From Nematostella vectensis (lineage: Eukaryota > Cnidaria > Anthozoa > Actiniaria > Edwardsiidae): 64,000 nucleotides of DNA. This document shows positions 12,601 to 23,300 of the stretch, piece by piece; the stretch's first letter is position 1; the number at the start of each line of letters is the position of its first letter. The stretch spans positions 2,377,501 to 2,441,500 of the forward strand of contig NC_064043.1 in the NCBI RefSeq assembly GCF_932526225.1, given 5' to 3'. The notes beneath the pieces were generated by a model. That model was not told the origin of the DNA, did not search any database, and worked only from the letters and a program-made list of their open reading frames with translations. A program made the position numbers and the translations under genes.

Positions 12601-15219
12601 GCCTGGTCAAGTCAGCTTGGTCAAGTCAGCCTGGCCAAGTCAGCCTGATCAAGTCAGTCTGGTCTAGTCAGCCTGGTCTAGTCAGCCTGGTCTAGTCAGC
12701 CTGGTCTAGTCAGCCTGGTCAAGTCAGCCTGGTCCAGTCAGCCTCGTCAAGTCAGCTTGGTCAAATCAGCTTGGTCAAGTCAGCCTGGTCAAGTCAGCTT
12801 GGTCAAGTCAGCTTGGTCAAGTCAGCCTGGTCAAGTCAGCCTCGTCAAGTCAGCCTGGTCTTGTCAGCCTGGTCTAGTCAGCCCTGTCTAGTCCGCCTGG
12901 TCTAGCTTTGCGAAGGGTATAAATGAAAGGGTTTCACTTAATGTATTTGCGTTTTTTTTATGATATCTATAACTGCACACTCCTTTCTCTCCTCGCCGGG
13001 CGACATAAACCCTGTCCATCGCAGAAAAAGTAGCAGCGTAATTCTGAGTTATAAAAAAACGCTTTTGTCGCGAAAAATCACGCTTTTCGCTACTCATTGT
13101 CTATGGTTCAATAGATAGCTGGGGCGGATCCAGGATTCCAAAATAGGGGGTGGATAATGGCCGGATAGACGGCCAGTAACTAATCCAGTGGTTCTTGGTA
13201 GGTCACATAGATCTAACAATACTTCAAGCTGAATTGAATTTGTCGAGTCAGCAAAGTCAAGCAGGCGATGGCAAATGGACGAGTACCTTCTCCGTAGTTT
13301 CTTCAAACAAAGTGACTTTTCAATTTTTCTTTAGTTTAAAAAGGGGGTGGATATCCACCCATTCCACCAATCAAATTGCGAGATTCGTGATAGTATGTGA
13401 GTGGATTTATACTAAAAGGCCATATACTGTGGTAGAATTTGACTGGCCTCTTTAAAAATACGTTTACAAGCTAAGGAATACATTTATAAGCCCTTTGTTC
13501 CTAGGAAACCGCAGCAAGTTTTTACTTGCAGCAAGTCAAAACATATCTTATCTTTTTTCCGTTTACCTTGCATTCTCAGCCGGCGGCCCCATCGCTCCCG
13601 TGTACTCCTTCGCGTACGTCGACAAGAGTGCTGCATTTGGACCGAGGCGTGAGCTGCCTGAGAAGGATAGAAATGGCGTCACGAAAAGGATGAAAATACA
13701 AATGAACATACGGCGCGTAGTCAAGTTTAAAGGGGTTATGTCATGTGTTTTTCGTGGGCCACGATTTACTAACAGAAACCAGAAGAAGAGCACCGAAAAG
13801 TGCTCCGTGAAAGTTACACGCGAGGCTCGCATCGGTTCGTTATTTGCAAGAATAATAGTATGTGGTACAAAAAAAATAATAATTGTGGTAAAACTCGAAA
13901 CTCGATATTCTATGCGCCATCAGGATGCGCATTCATGTCTCGTGATAAAACAAAGCAAACACCATATTGGAAGTAATTCATGGGAGGGGAGAATACACTT
14001 AGTATGGGCCATGCTGACATTTCGTATTATCAAGTGAAATACGGCGGTAAATGACTGTGAATGTTCATAAGGGCAGCAGAGTGACTGGTGCCCAGCAAGG
14101 AGATATGTAGCGTGCGGTCTCACATAAACATTAATGCAACCGTGCGCGATAATTGTAGCTTCGTCTGCGTCGAAATTTGTAGCACACATGTATCGTAGTT
14201 TATCCAGGCCTTTAACGATATGCGATATTCAATAGCCCATCTCTTTCTATAGAATTTGCAGTTTTATTGAACACATCATTACCATTTTCTAAAAGCATCG
14301 CGATGATAAGAAAACATTAAACGGAGCTGAAATGCGTTAAAAAGGCTTTCAATTTGCCCTTTTAAAAATATATTTCGCTAAAAGGAATTGCAATTCGATT
14401 GACCTTAGTAATAACCAAGACTCGTGTACATGTGATGCGTGATCGACCGTGTCACAACCAAACTAAAAATTATACAAACCAATTAAAAGTTTCTCTAATT
14501 TTGAAAAAGTTCAAAGGATAACACTGAACAGCTTTCAAATCTATACCATCTTTCCTGGTAAAGTTTAATAGCGGTCGGCGGTTCCGTTATTGAGTCAGTC
14601 ACCAGTTTCAAGCTTCTCGGTGTGTATATCTCTTCGGACCTTAGTTGGTCATCGCACTGTGACTATGTGATCAAAAAGTCAAACCGTCGTCTCTATGCAC
14701 TCAGAAAACTAAAATCATGTGGTGTCTCAGAAAGGGATTTAGTGTCTGTGTACTGTTCTCTTATAAGGTCCATCTTAGAGTATGCCTGCGTTGTCTTTTC
14801 CAACCTTCCGCAATACCTATGTGCTGCCTTAGAAAGAATTCAAAAAAGATCTCTAGGAATAATTTTCGGTAGTGGCCTTAGCTACGAGGACGCCCTCGAA
14901 CGCGCATGCTTGTCTTCTTTAGAGGCGCGGCGTCACAATGTGTGCAGAAAATTCATAAGCAATATCAAACAGGGGAGCGTCTTATACCCCCTAGTGTCAA
15001 GCAGACTTATATCCTCCAACTCGCCATACTCCCTAAGATCGAAGCGCTCACATAGTGTGGTTCCGGGTCGCACGGACCGTTTTTCCAAATTCGTCTCAGC
15101 GCAATATGCTGGGGATTTAATGTTATTATGAATTATGTATGGTGTAATGTATTTTGTAGTTAGCTGACCCTACCGGTAATTCAGTTGTAAAAGAACTGCA
15201 AACGGTTGAAATAAACGAG

Positions 15220-15256
<37 letters not shown>

Positions 15257-15400
15257 TCCTGGTTTGTAAGTGTTGTTTTAATTGAGTGGCATGAAATAGA
15301 AATAGAGTGATTATTTTCACAAGCGACCCCCTATGACCTCCAAACACTCGTGCTACTCACTCGTCCTTGTGTCGTTGTTGGGATATCCGGCGATGTTCAT
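3698..15400 (-). CDS. six-exon gene, 262 aa, ciliary microtubule-protein-like
   Basis: Assembled from six minus-strand exons: 15361-15400 (start ATG at 15400, 13 codons, donor GTGAGT), 13567-13657, 11550-11730, 10756-10912, 6840-6936 and 3698-3920 (stop TGA at 3698-3700). Successive junction phases are 1, 2, 0, 1 and 2, every acceptor is a pyrimidine run ending in AG, and the total is exactly 263 codons. The protein has no signal peptide or membrane segment. It carries four spaced short motifs: STYAKEY (residues 26-32), STYQAEY (60-66), SIYQQDY (143-149) and SLYSETY (171-177), with proline-rich spacers such as RKNNPHPHN. Short Tyr-containing repeats of this sort are common in axonemal and sperm microtubule-inner proteins, but I do not recognise the exact family. 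It is head-to-head with the PMCA-like gene (2 kb between start codons). The fourth exon could instead read on to a stop at 6779, but the GTACGA donor at 6839 gives a phase match to a well-formed last exon. Confidence 0.7.
4221..4847 (+). mobile_element. Penelope-like retroelement fragment (late reverse-transcriptase region)
   Basis: An uninterrupted frame reads RLYRDDGLAITNATPRATEN, then LRITIEANKQVVNFLDVTLD, then YVHRESNHPPSITKNIPAGI, and later WYNPPFSKNTSTNIG and KIFNRNTIKISYSCMNN. This series is typical of the post-catalytic part of Penelope-like RTs in animals. The upstream RT palm and the downstream GIY-YIG endonuclease are missing: the frame turns into unrelated sequence right after SYSCMNN and stops at 4845-4847. 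The copy is truncated at both ends yet lacks internal stops, so it is fairly young. It sits in intron 5 of the 262-residue gene, on the opposite strand. Confidence 0.8.
4915..5135. repeat. degenerate AAAACCGCA-type simple repeat
   Basis: A purine-rich stretch with loosely repeated AAACCGCA / AAAACCGTAAAA words. No unit length is constant, so this is a decayed simple repeat and not a minisatellite. Confidence 0.6.
6155..6425 (+). repeat. dispersed repeat, copy 1 (inverted partner at 54190-54480)
   Basis: A block of about 270 bp including CTGGGATCCTGGTTATTGCC and GTACCTCAGGTTCCTTTGTG reappears in reverse complement at about 54190-54480 with moderate divergence over its whole length. It has no open frame of note and no tRNA-like promoter that I can see. 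It is an interspersed repeat of unknown class. Confidence 0.75.
8175..8320. repeat. tandem duplication, about 95-bp spacing
   Basis: The block TAACAGAGACAAACAGTGAT continuing through CTCTGGGATAGTCACT occurs at about 8178 and again at about 8274, the second copy lacking a few bases. Confidence 0.85.
9333..9557. repeat. perfect 25-bp minisatellite, nine copies
   Basis: Nine copies of a 25-bp unit (AGGAGGAAGGACATTAGCCT plus GAGCG) stand head to tail with no substitution at all, exactly 225 bp. All other minisatellites in the window show unit divergence, so this array is recent or actively homogenised. Confidence 0.97.
10071..10646. mobile_element. non-autonomous TIR element, copy 1
   Basis: The left end (TAGGGAGCGCTCGTTAATTA) and the reverse complement of the right end (TAGGGAGCGGTCATTTATTA) form terminal inverted repeats of about 23 bp ending in ACTG. 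Just inside each terminus is a long C run. The interior shares a block of more than 100 bp, including AACAATATGGAACTAGATAT, with the inverted copy at 61377-62206. No transposase frame is present. Confidence 0.8.
11030..11195 (-). mobile_element. SINE body fragment
   Basis: This shares the words GCTTGAAGAGA.GGGAC.TCCA and GGTGG.CAGAGGGT with the SINE at 11845-12140, in the same orientation, but lacks the tRNA-like head. It includes a small internal duplication of the CACCCCCATTTACGCCCATA type. Confidence 0.6.
11845..12140 (-). mobile_element. tRNA-derived SINE
   Basis: Read on the minus strand from 12140, the element starts GGAAGCACGGGTGGCCTAGT and has an A-box-like TGGCCTAGTGTGTTAGCG. A perfect B box, GGTTCGAATCC, follows at 12085-12075. 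The tRNA-like head (to about 12070) is followed by a body of about 220 bp. It sits between exon 3 of the 262-residue gene and the 14-bp minisatellite, splitting the minisatellite seed from the array. Confidence 0.8.
12147..12902. repeat. 14-bp minisatellite, about 53 copies
   Basis: Head-to-tail 14-bp units GTCAGCCTGGTCTA or GTCAGCCTGGTCAA with occasional single-base changes. Two seed-like units also stand at 11748-11776, next to the exon-3 acceptor of the 262-residue gene and on the other side of the SINE. Confidence 0.97.
14560..15256 (+). mobile_element. 5'-truncated CR1/L2-like LINE (RT C-terminus and 3' tail)
   Basis: An open frame from about 14564 to the stop at 15129-15131 reads ...VTSFKLLGVYISSDLSW, then LYALRKLKSCGVSERDLVSV, SIIRSILEYACVVFSNLP-type text, and ALERIQKRSLGIIFG. 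This is the conserved thumb and C-terminal region of animal LINE reverse transcriptases. About 60 bp further on is an (ATT)n run (15223-15256), the short microsatellite tail typical of CR1/L2-clade elements. The 5' part with endonuclease and catalytic RT is absent, as expected from incomplete reverse transcription. The frame is unbroken, so insertion is recent. It lies in intron 1 of the 262-residue gene, in the opposite orientation. Confidence 0.85.
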
Positions 15401-17393
15401 TACAGGACACACACCCTCTTCTGATAGTCTGCGGGGCTTTAGGGGAAATTTACTAGATCGTAATTAAAGTTCGATTATCTCTCTTTGTAAGAGCCGTAGA
15501 GTTATAAACAGTGGCCGAATGATGATATGGTAGTCGCGTTGCTATGTACACGGCTTGGATTGGGCAAAGAGTCAAGGGAATTGTGAAAACAATATGGATT
15601 ATTGACAAAAGGCGACAACACAATGACACACAATGACACACAAGACAAGTGTGTTTACACAACAGAGCGAATATATCAATACTGCTTTGGACTATAGAAG
15701 TGTGTCGGGAGGCAGGGAGCGTGATATATACTATTACTACTATTATTACAAGAGATAATGTCTGGGCAAACAATGAATGTCCGACTAACTGACCGCCGAT
15801 TTTGGTGATCATTTTGTAAAAATAAATATAATGATAAATAAACTATAATCGTATGCTTTAGGAAACCCAGGATATCTTTCGATATCTTTGGAACCATCAG
15901 TTAACATTAGCATTCCTGCGCTGAAGTTTTCTGAAATAGGCGTGTACTTACAGAAGGCGCCTTACTTATTATTTGATAGAACAAATTACTACAGTACATG
16001 CTTATAAATAAACCATTTGTTTTACCCAGACAAGGGTTTCGCTGAGGTCGAGCTGGTAAGCGATTAGACTTGAATGATTGGCTAAGGTCGTGCCTATGTT
16101 TTGCGAGGCAAAGGTGCATTGCCAGGATTTGATGGTCATATTTTTTGCGGAACATTTAAAAAAACTTCAATTTCCCGAACATTTTCTCAACACAATTTAG
16201 ACAAAAGAACGAGAAGTCTTGTACTCGGCACCTCCTCGTGTGTTGGCGCTGCTCTGACGAAAGTGAGATTCAAAACATTATATTCGTGCGCTGAAAGAAA
16301 TTCTGTTCAAATACAAAAAATACCAGAAATACAGAGATTTTTACAGGAAATAAAGTACACTTGGTTCCAGAGGCTGAAAACCCCTGAAAGTCTGTCGTAC
16401 CAGTCCCCTGAAAGCGAGTAGAGAAGCCTCAGCCTCTGCCCCTCCCTCACACCACAGGAATCCCAATACCCCCCAAAATGGAGAGTCTGATGTAGGCCAC
16501 CTTTCTAACCGCCCTGCGTCAACACGTCACGACAGGTCAGTTGAAACTTATGCTTATCTGCTCATTTTATATGCAACAGTTCCGTCAATGGTCGTATCAA
16601 CGAAAACGAATGATCTGTATGGCTCCTATCACGCATGCGTGAGGCCCAGGTCCACGCGCCTAATCCATAATTTATCACTGAAAGATATAAAGTACTTCTA
16701 AAAACAATGATTCATAGCTACATGACACCTAGGTGGGAAGTTCTATGAGTGGAACAGTTATTGCATTTCCAAATTAATAGTGTTATCAATGCAAAAAGCA
16801 GGGCAGACTCAAAAATAGTTTTACCTGCGGGCTATACAAATAGTTTTTAGTGTAGAAGTACACGGAAACCCCATTTTGGAGACGATAGATATATTAAAAA
16901 CAAACTAGTATGTTATAGTAGTCTGTGTACAATATTTCGTTAGTTTTGAAAGTTACTCGAGTCTGTAGCGAGAGTCTTAATAATTTATAAGTCTAATGGC
17001 CTAGTCGACAGGTTGTTTTGGTTATGTCGTGCATGACAAATGTCAACAGGAGCTGGCTCTCGTGAGTTTGGCGCTAATTATTTTCGTTGTTACTATGGGA
17101 GACACTACCAGAGCATAAATTGAATTTCGTGACAAAAACAAAATTATGTATTTCCATACAGAGCGTGTTATTTTTAATTCACGAAACTCGGTAAGTATCA
17201 GTCTTCACACTCGTGATACAAATGAAGTTTGTATTCTAAACTCTGTCATTTTTTATTTGCGTGTCTATGCTTTGTAGATTTGATATTGACCCCTGCACGG
17301 TTGAAACACACTTGACGAAGTTCTAAGTGTGACAACATCAACAGAGGTATCGCAAGTGCTTAATAAGGGGTCAGTCTCCTAGTTCTTGCCATA
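15401..17393. other. head-to-head intergenic region
   Basis: This separates the start codons of the 262-residue gene (minus) and the PMCA-like gene (plus), and presumably holds both promoters. A good AG acceptor-like site just upstream of the 262-residue start codon suggests a possible spliced 5' leader. I found no convincing core promoter motif and no further coding exon. Confidence 0.5.
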
Positions 17394-20300
17394 ATGCCGA
17401 CAACAGCGCCTGAAATCGAAGAACCGGGTCGACTCAAGACGAAGCTCGTCGAAATCCTCACGCAGAAAGATGGAAAGGGTCTGCAGATGCTTGATGATGA
17501 CTTTGGCGGCGTTCGTGGGATCATACATCGACTACAAACCTCCAGCAAGAAGGGAATACTCGACACTTCAGATGCTCTCGCTAGAAGAACAAAAAGCTTC
17601 GGTTCTAACCGAATCAGCGGTCAAGCCAAGAGGAGAGGCTTCTTTCGAGCGTTGTTATACTCAATGACTGACATTGTCTTGATTTTGCTAGTGTTAGGAG
17701 GCATAGCTTCCGTCATCCTTGGGTATTACTACAGAGAAGTTTGTAAAGGAAAATACATACCGGATTCAGAGAAGAATGCGTGGATGGAAGGAGCTGGAAT
17801 CCTGGGCACTGCCGCAGTGATAGTGCTGCTTTCTACCCTTAGTGATTACCTTCGGGAGAAATCATTCTACCGTCTGCAAAAGCGAATAGAAAGCGAGCGA
17901 AAGACCCGAGTCATGCGAGGAGGCGAAATGAAAGAGATTTGCTATCAAGACGTGAAAGTTGGAGACTTGTGTGTTATCGGGCCTGGGAGCATCATCCCTG
18001 CTGATGGCATCCTAGTCGAGAACACCGAGTTGACAACGGATGAGAGTTCCTTAAACAAGGAGTCCAGGGCTTCTAAAACCTCCCGCGATCCGTTCGTATT
18101 TGCCAGTACGCACGTCACAGAGGGGAGCGGAAAGATGATCATCCTTGCAGTCGGCGACTCTACTCAAATAGCTGCCATAACAAGACAACAACCAAAACAG
18201 AAAGTCGACGATGAGTTTGACCCCGACGATTTCAGACAAACCCTGCACGGGAAACTTACGATGGCATCAGCAATACTCGGGCTCATCGGCATCATAATCG
18301 GCATCATAGTTGGCCTCGTCCTTCTCATAAGCTTCCTTGTGAAGACCTATGAGATTGATAATATCCCTTACGACGCGAGCCACTGGAATGAGATCATCAA
18401 GACCTTCATCATCGCTGTGGTCATCATCATTGTTGCCGAGCCAGAGGGTCTGTCCATGGCCGTCACAATCACCTTGTCCAGGTCTTTGAGAAACATGTGT
18501 GCTCAGGACATCTTTGTGCGCAATGCCGACGTTCTGGAGACGATGGGGAGTGTTACTACCTTGTGTTGTAACAAGACCGGAGTACTGACCGCTGTGAGCA
18601 AGATACCTCTGTACGAGGAGGTGGCCGAGTGCTTTGTAGGAGGGAAACACTTCCGTGGGGACACCTCCCATTACAAATCTGACATCGCGGTAAAAGTTGT
18701 GCACGAGGTAGCCAAAGGAATCGCGATCAACACCAGCTACAATTCCAACATCCAGGTGAGAACACAGTTGGTCTATAAATTGTATATTTTAAATTTTAAG
18801 CTTCGAATCGAGATCAACGCCAGCTACAATTCCAACATCCAGTTAAGAACACAGTTGATCTATAAATTGTTTAAATTCTAAGCTTTGAATATGATTTGAA
18901 AATGTCTAATATTAGCAGGGAAAGAAGTAAGGTAAAATCAAGCAATATCGATGATATATTTTGTTAACGGGTTCACTACAAAGGTATTTCTTGGGAAACA
19001 TCCAGTCGCCTCTTAAACTTTATCTTTAATATACTGAGACTCTCTAAAACTATTTCGAAGAAGTTAAAAATGGTAACTATTTTGCACAATCAATGCGTCT
19101 AAAAGTTTCTATTAACAGTTTCTGAGTCTTGCACATCATTGTTAGAGGGAAAATATACAGTGCTGCACCCAAGAATTTACAAGTCTTACCACAGGAAACC
19201 TATTACTAAATTCCACACAGATCCCCTGATCAGTTTCGTCCAATCAAGCAGTCTCGTTTAGCTGTGCACTCTACCAGAAAGTCATGTAAATTCATTCATT
19301 CTGTTTTGTGGTCTCGAAGACTTTTCTAGAGAGTTTTTGGAAAACAAACAAGGCATTGCTCTAAGGCGACGCAGCGAAATAGCGCCGTCTCCGAGCAGTA
19401 GACGAAATAATGAGAAAGAAAACATGAATTGTAAATAAATAAATATCGTACACCATTGTCAAAAGAACCTTGTATACACACTACGTTATGTTACTTGACA
19501 GTATCTGGGAGGCTTTGCTTTTAATGCCTCGCTAAAATTGTCTTTATTCTTAAACATTGTCGTCACAGACCATTAAAGGTATTTGTTCTTACAATTATGG
19601 CATCACATATGCCTAAATGTTCAGTTAATATTAAAAAGCGTTTGTCGTAGAGCATTAGCTATAATTGTGATAAATTCACTGTTTTGAAATATACCCACGT
19701 GAAATTTCAGCATTCGTTCCGAAATTTTTACAAGCGTCCAAAGCTTAATCCATATGATAAATAAAGACTTGTAAAACTATAAGGGCCGATAAAAGGCGAT
19801 GGTTTAACGATTCGCCAGATTTTACAACTTGAGCTTGCCAATAGGCTATTCCATGACTGAATCCTTTGAATTATATAAAAAACGATAATTAATATTACAC
19901 TCCATGTCAGATCTTATCACTGATAACATGAATTGCCTCAGGTTTCTTCATCCGAGCGCAACCAAGTTGGCGATATCACTGAGTGTGCGCTGCTGCAGTT
20001 CACCGCTGACCTGGGAGTGTACTACCCCTTCATACGAGAGGCGAATCCATGCGAGGAGTTCAGCAAAGTCTTTCCGTTCAGCCCGGAAACGAGGTCCATG
20101 ACAACAGTCGTCAAGGAGAATGCCACCTACAAGGTAGTAGGTCTTATTGGCAAGCTCAAGCGGCCAATCAGAATCCAAGGCATATTACAGTCAGATTACA
20201 GTCATAGTCGAGCTTCAATTCTACTCGGACGCCCCACAGCAAAGCAGCCTTCTGGCCCATTTGATTGAGGCCCCTTGCTGGCCCTCCTCCTATCAATAAT

Positions 20301-23300
20301 ATCTAGCTACATGCTGAGTGATTGAAATTGGTCATATTAAGCACAACTCATTTATGAATATCTCAAATCTCTCACAATAGTGACTACATAGATATCATTT
20401 GATCAGTCTCGTACCCAGGTTCTCCTTGATGTGTCACAGCGCAATAAATGTGTGATGTGGTCTCCCTGATGATCTTTTCTTTTCCCACCCTTTGCTCGCC
20501 AGGTATATTGCAAGGGATCACCGGAAGTCGTCCTGCCTCGATGCGTAAGACTGCTGAACATGGATGAGCAAGAGGAAACGCTGGATGCTGATAGGCTCAA
20601 GAAAGTTAATGACATCATCACGGCGATGCAGGAGAAGAGTCAACTTAAAGTCATGTGTCTGGCGTATGGAACCACGCCTTTCAAAGGTAGGTCACGTGAC
20701 GTATGTATGGAACCACGCCTTTCAAAGGTAGGTCACGTGTCTGGCGTATGGAACCACGCCTTTCAAAGGTAGGTCACGTGTCTGGCGTATGGATCCACGC
20801 CTTTCAAAGATAGGTCATGTGTCTGGCGTATGGAACCACGCCTTCCAAAAATAGGTCACGTGTCTGGCGTATAGAACCCCGCCTTTCAAAGGTAGGTCAC
20901 GTGTCTGGCGTATGGAACCACGCCTTTCAAAGGTAGGTCACGTGACTGTCGTTTTTCAAAGATAGGTTACGTGTTTGGCGTATTTGAGATCACCCCTTAT
21001 ATCTTTACAGGAGAAGCATTTCCGCCATGGGAGAACGAGAACGATGTTGCTGTCGGTCTGACCTTGGCTGCTGTGGTCGGAATCCAGGGAACACTCGGAA
21101 ACCAGGTCAGCGGTCAATTCTGTAGATATTATGACGTCATGATATCTTGATATGACGTAACCTTGCTTACGACGCCTGAAGACCCTTTAACGATTTCTTC
21201 GTCGCTTTGTATGTTGTGCTTTGTATGATGTGATTTAGAGTGACGTCATAGGTTCCTAATTTTTGACGTTGGATCCAAGCTGTTGAATACTTAACGTAGT
21301 ATAAGCACTACTACTAAGGGTAGTTCAACTACTCATGATCCTTCAACTGGGTAGTTCAACTACTCATGATCCTTCAACTGGGTAGTTCAACTACTCATGA
21401 TCCTTCAACTGGGTAGTTCAACTACTCATGATCCTTCAACTGGGTAGTTCAACTACTCATGATTCTTCGACTGGGTAGTTCAACTACTCATGATCCCTCA
21501 ACTAATAACACTAGGCGACAGCTTCCTCGCCAGTCACTCACAACTCAAAAAACGACACCGCGCTATCATATTATGGCGCCTGTGGTTTCGGCGCCACAGA
21601 TAGATATGACGTCACAAGGCGTATAACATGCCTATCTCGTGTGTAGGTTGCCGGTAGTCGAATGAAGGTGACTGAGGGGCGCGTGATTGGTAAGATTCCA
21701 TTCAGCGGGCCGAATTTCGACTTACGAGTGCACGCCAAGGCGTTGGACAAGGAGCTGGTGGATGACTTCTGTCGCTCGGTTGCTGTCAACACCAGCTATT
21801 TGGCAGAGATACAAGTATGTTTTGAATTGTGTATGTTCAGCAAGGGGAGGGTTATCCTGAAAAGTTTCTTGAAGTTTTAACTTAAAAACTATACCAGGGG
21901 GGGTGGGGGTGGGGGAGGCTGCTACTTTCGTTATGGTTATTTGGCATCAGTAGTCGATAAGTCGCGCCAAGAAAGGAGTACTGCGGTAAGGCTGATACAA
22001 ATTTTGTTAACATCTTTTCAAGCAAATTCGGCCCAGTCATCAAAACATGCTGAAGCAAAATGAAAGATAACCAATTTGAGAACAATCGAGTTTTGTAAGC
22101 AAATGAACGTCCCCAAAAGAAGATATTTACAGACCCGTAGGTTGGGTTAGGGGTGGGAGGAGGGGATTTGTTGCGGTGCCTTTGTTTTAAAAATCCCCCT
22201 TGAAGGGGTGCACTTATTACTCAAATGCTATTGTATATTATGCAGTTCAGGAGCCTTGAATACTCAGTTTAGGAAAAAAAAAACTTTTTGGAGTCTTTTC
22301 ACAAGACTCAGCCCGGGGCCTATTTACCTTTTAGAGCTGAAGCGAAAAGCTTAGAAAATTAACAAATGCACTGAGATTGTTTAAGTTATTATCGCTGACG
22401 TCGCTCTTTATCCCTCAGAACGAGGATAATGATAAACTCCCCAGACACGTGGGTGACCCTGTGGACTGCGCGCTTCTGGAGTTCGTGCTACAGATGGGAA
22501 GGGCGTACCAACACTGGCGCGACGAGTACCCTGAACAGCGGCATGTGCATGAGTGGATCAGCTACTCGTCCGCCCAAGCCAGCAAGCAGTACCGAGCGAC
22601 AGCCATCAAGATCGTAGAAAAGCCAGTCTACAAAGTCTACCTTAAGGTAATGCGAAAAAATATCAATTATTATAAAAACAGGCTGATGGTGTTCATGTTT
22701 ATAGGGTGGGGCTGATGGTGTTATGTCCTGTTTATAAGGTGGGGCTGATGGTGTTATTTCCTGTTTATAGGGTGGGGCTGATGTGTTCATGTCCTGTTTA
22801 TAGGGTGGGGCTGATGGTGTTATGTCCTGTTTATAGGGTGGGGCTGATGGTGTTATGTCCTGTTTATAGGGTGGGGCTGATGGTGTTATGTCCTGTTTAT
22901 AGGGTGGAGCTGATAGTGTTCATGTCCTGTTTATAGGGTGGGGCTGATGTGTTCATGTCCTGTTTATAGGGTGGGGCTGATGGTGTTATTTCCTGTTTAT
23001 AGGGTGGGGCTGATGGTGTTATGTCCTGTTTATAGGGTGGGGCTGATGTGTTCATGTCCTGTTTTTAGAGTGGGGCTGATGGTGTTATGTCCTGTTTATA
23101 GGGTGGGGCTGATGGTGTTATGTCCTGTTTATAGGGTGGGGCTGATGGTGTTATGTCCTGTTTATAGGGTGGGGCTGATGGCGTTATGTCCTGTTTATAG
23201 GGTGGGGCTGATGATGCTCATGTCCTGTTTATAGGGTGGGCTGATGGTGTTATTTCCTGTTTATAGGGTGGGGCTGATGTGTTCATGTCCTGTTTATAGG

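Larger units (their letters stand above)
18690..21105 (+). other. N-domain copy A of the PMCA-like gene (end of exon 1 to exon 4)
   Basis: The order of conserved blocks is [13 protein letters not shown], then [13 protein letters not shown], then [14 protein letters not shown], then [13 protein letters not shown], then LKVMCLAYG, then WENENDV.....VVGI. These match, in order, the INSAY, QVGNKTECGLLGF, SVRKSMSTVI, YSKGASEIVLKKC, CVAYR and WDNENDI....VVGIED blocks of ordinary PMCAs. Intron phases within and after the block are 0, 0, 1, 0. The nucleotide-pocket KG is kept, while the FSSxRK-like block is altered. Confidence 0.85.

Noticed and set aside
13118-13345. Second hAT-like element starting GGCGGATCCAGGATT
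   Set aside because: Only one terminus is recognisable; no matching right end or target duplication was found.
13495-14037. 180-codon plus-strand frame
   Set aside because: It lies antisense over exon 2 of the 262-residue gene and has no recognisable domain.
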